The position numbers and the translations under genes were made by a program. Below, piece by piece: positions 63,657-64,000 of a stretch of DNA of 64,000 nucleotides. This stretch comes from Pseudomonadota bacterium (GTDB lineage Bacteria; Pseudomonadota; Gammaproteobacteria; Burkholderiales; Rhodocyclaceae). The stretch covers positions 62,001-126,000 of the forward strand of contig JAGTRU010000003.1 of NCBI GenBank assembly GCA_018261905.1, read 5' to 3'. The stretch's first letter is position 1, and the number at the start of each line of letters is the position of its first letter. Below the pieces are notes generated by a model, which made no database searches, had not been told where the DNA came from, and worked only from the letters and a program-made list of their open reading frames with translations.

Positions 63657-63941
63657 TCAAGTATGGCGATGCGAGGCGTGCGCGCCGATGCGCCCGACCT
63701 GGGCCCAGGCGCTGGAATGGACCACGCGCACCTGGCGGATGCGGGCATGCACGCCGAGGAAAGCCGCCACCGCCGCCGAAATGGCCAGCAGGGTTTCTTC
63801 GCTGATTTCCGGGGCGGCGGCCGGCGCCCCGGCGCCCACCCGCTGTTCGAGTTCATTCACCCGGCGGCTGAGCGCGCCGATCTCGGCGCGCATTTGCGCC
63901 ACCAGCGCCAGCAGTTCGTCTTCGCTTGGTCGGTCGGTCAT
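63657..63941 (-). CDS. Small subunit linked to a biotin-dependent carboxyltransferase
   Basis: 94 residues: an N-terminal heptad-rich coiled coil (8-36, LLALVAQMRAEIGALSRRVN), then EETLLAISAAVAAFLGVHAR and a His-rich end (WAQVGRIGAHASHRH). The C-terminal W..GR...SH pattern resembles the tail of the delta/gamma assembly subunits of sodium-pumping decarboxylases, but the usual N-terminal membrane helix is absent. Position between the carboxyltransferase and the biotin carrier supports an assembly role. Confidence 0.65.
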   Translation of the reverse strand: MTDRPSEDELLALVAQMRAEIGALSRRVNELEQRVGAGAPAAAPEISEETLLAISAAVAAFLGVHARIRQVRVVHSSAWAQVGRIGAHASHRHT

Positions 63942-63951
63942 GCGCGGTTTC

Positions 63952-64000
63952 CTAGAGCGGCACCAGGCCGTGCTTCTTGTGCGGCCGCGGGATCCGCTTG
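63952..64000 (-). CDS. Acyl-CoA carboxyltransferase beta-type subunit, C-terminal end only
   Basis: Only the last 16 codons are inside the window: KRIPRPHKKHGLVPL and a stop. This matches the conserved C-terminus (K..RP.KKHG.IPL) of propionyl-CoA carboxylase beta and methylmalonyl-CoA decarboxylase alpha subunits. It is the upstream gene of the operon with the small subunit (10 bp gap) and the biotin carrier. Confidence 0.75.
   Translation of the reverse strand, partial: KRIPRPHKKHGLVPL

Noticed and set aside
1..64000. CRISPR arrays, tRNA or rRNA genes, prophage or complete insertion sequences
   Set aside because: No regularly spaced direct repeats, no tRNA cloverleaf with CCA end, and no transposase, integrase or phage structural gene was found by reading both strands.

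Overview
The window is a GC-rich bacterial chromosome segment, almost fully coding. Gene content points to a betaproteobacterium of the Rhodocyclales (Dechloromonas/Azonexus-like): the secB-grxC-rhodanese-gpsA order, the divergent bioB/comF pair, the pmbA-darP-mog block, the apbC/metG neighbourhood, an unusually large signalling repertoire and abundant c-type haem proteins. This assignment is inference from gene families and order; no 16S gene or other taxonomic marker is present.

Layout. 0-12.9 kb is housekeeping: bioB (cut by the left edge), comF, trmL, then a leftward run arsR-rhodanese-grxC-secB-SH3-gpsA, a rightward envC-ctp pair, moeB, and leftward glyA-nrdR-ribD. 12.9-16.9 kb holds a TRAP transporter whose binding protein is split from its permeases by a Dps gene. 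16.9-24.1 kb holds pmbA, darP, mog, a PilZ-like protein and thyA-pgi-folA. 24.1-31.9 kb holds an amino-acid decarboxylase, dcd, a small protein, an internally deleted pseudogene, apbC, an OmpR-type regulator and metG. 32-36.2 kb holds an orphan LivK-type binding protein, a ribbon-helix-helix regulator divergent from a SulP transporter, and yjdM.

36.3-45.5 kb is the most unusual part: a leftward, probably co-transcribed block tonB-exbB-exbD-receptor-cyt-cyt-receptor-cyt. It combines its own TonB energiser with two dissimilar TonB-dependent receptors and three paralogous periplasmic proteins, each a class I cytochrome c joined to a sulfite-oxidase-like fold that seems to lack the molybdenum-ligand cysteine. 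A remnant of the exbD 3' end before the second receptor shows that part of the block arose by tandem duplication. Upstream, 45.5-46.55 kb is AT-rich and accessory: candidate operators, a histidine kinase fragment and a 226-bp segment with perfect 16-bp terminal inverted repeats.

46.5-64 kb holds an intact hybrid-free histidine kinase, a peroxiredoxin with a strong promoter, an HTH-receiver fusion, a soluble chemotaxis receptor, dnaE, a haem-c GGDEF/EAL protein, a BNR-repeat protein, a double-receiver protein, a small CC-motif protein, a LytS/LytR two-component pair, and the start of a biotin-dependent carboxyltransferase/decarboxylase operon cut by the right edge.

A family of GGATCGAG-based palindromic intergenic repeats occurs three times (8.45, 10.87 and 51.2 kb), each wedged against stop codons. 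No CRISPR array, rRNA, tRNA, prophage or intact insertion sequence was recognised.
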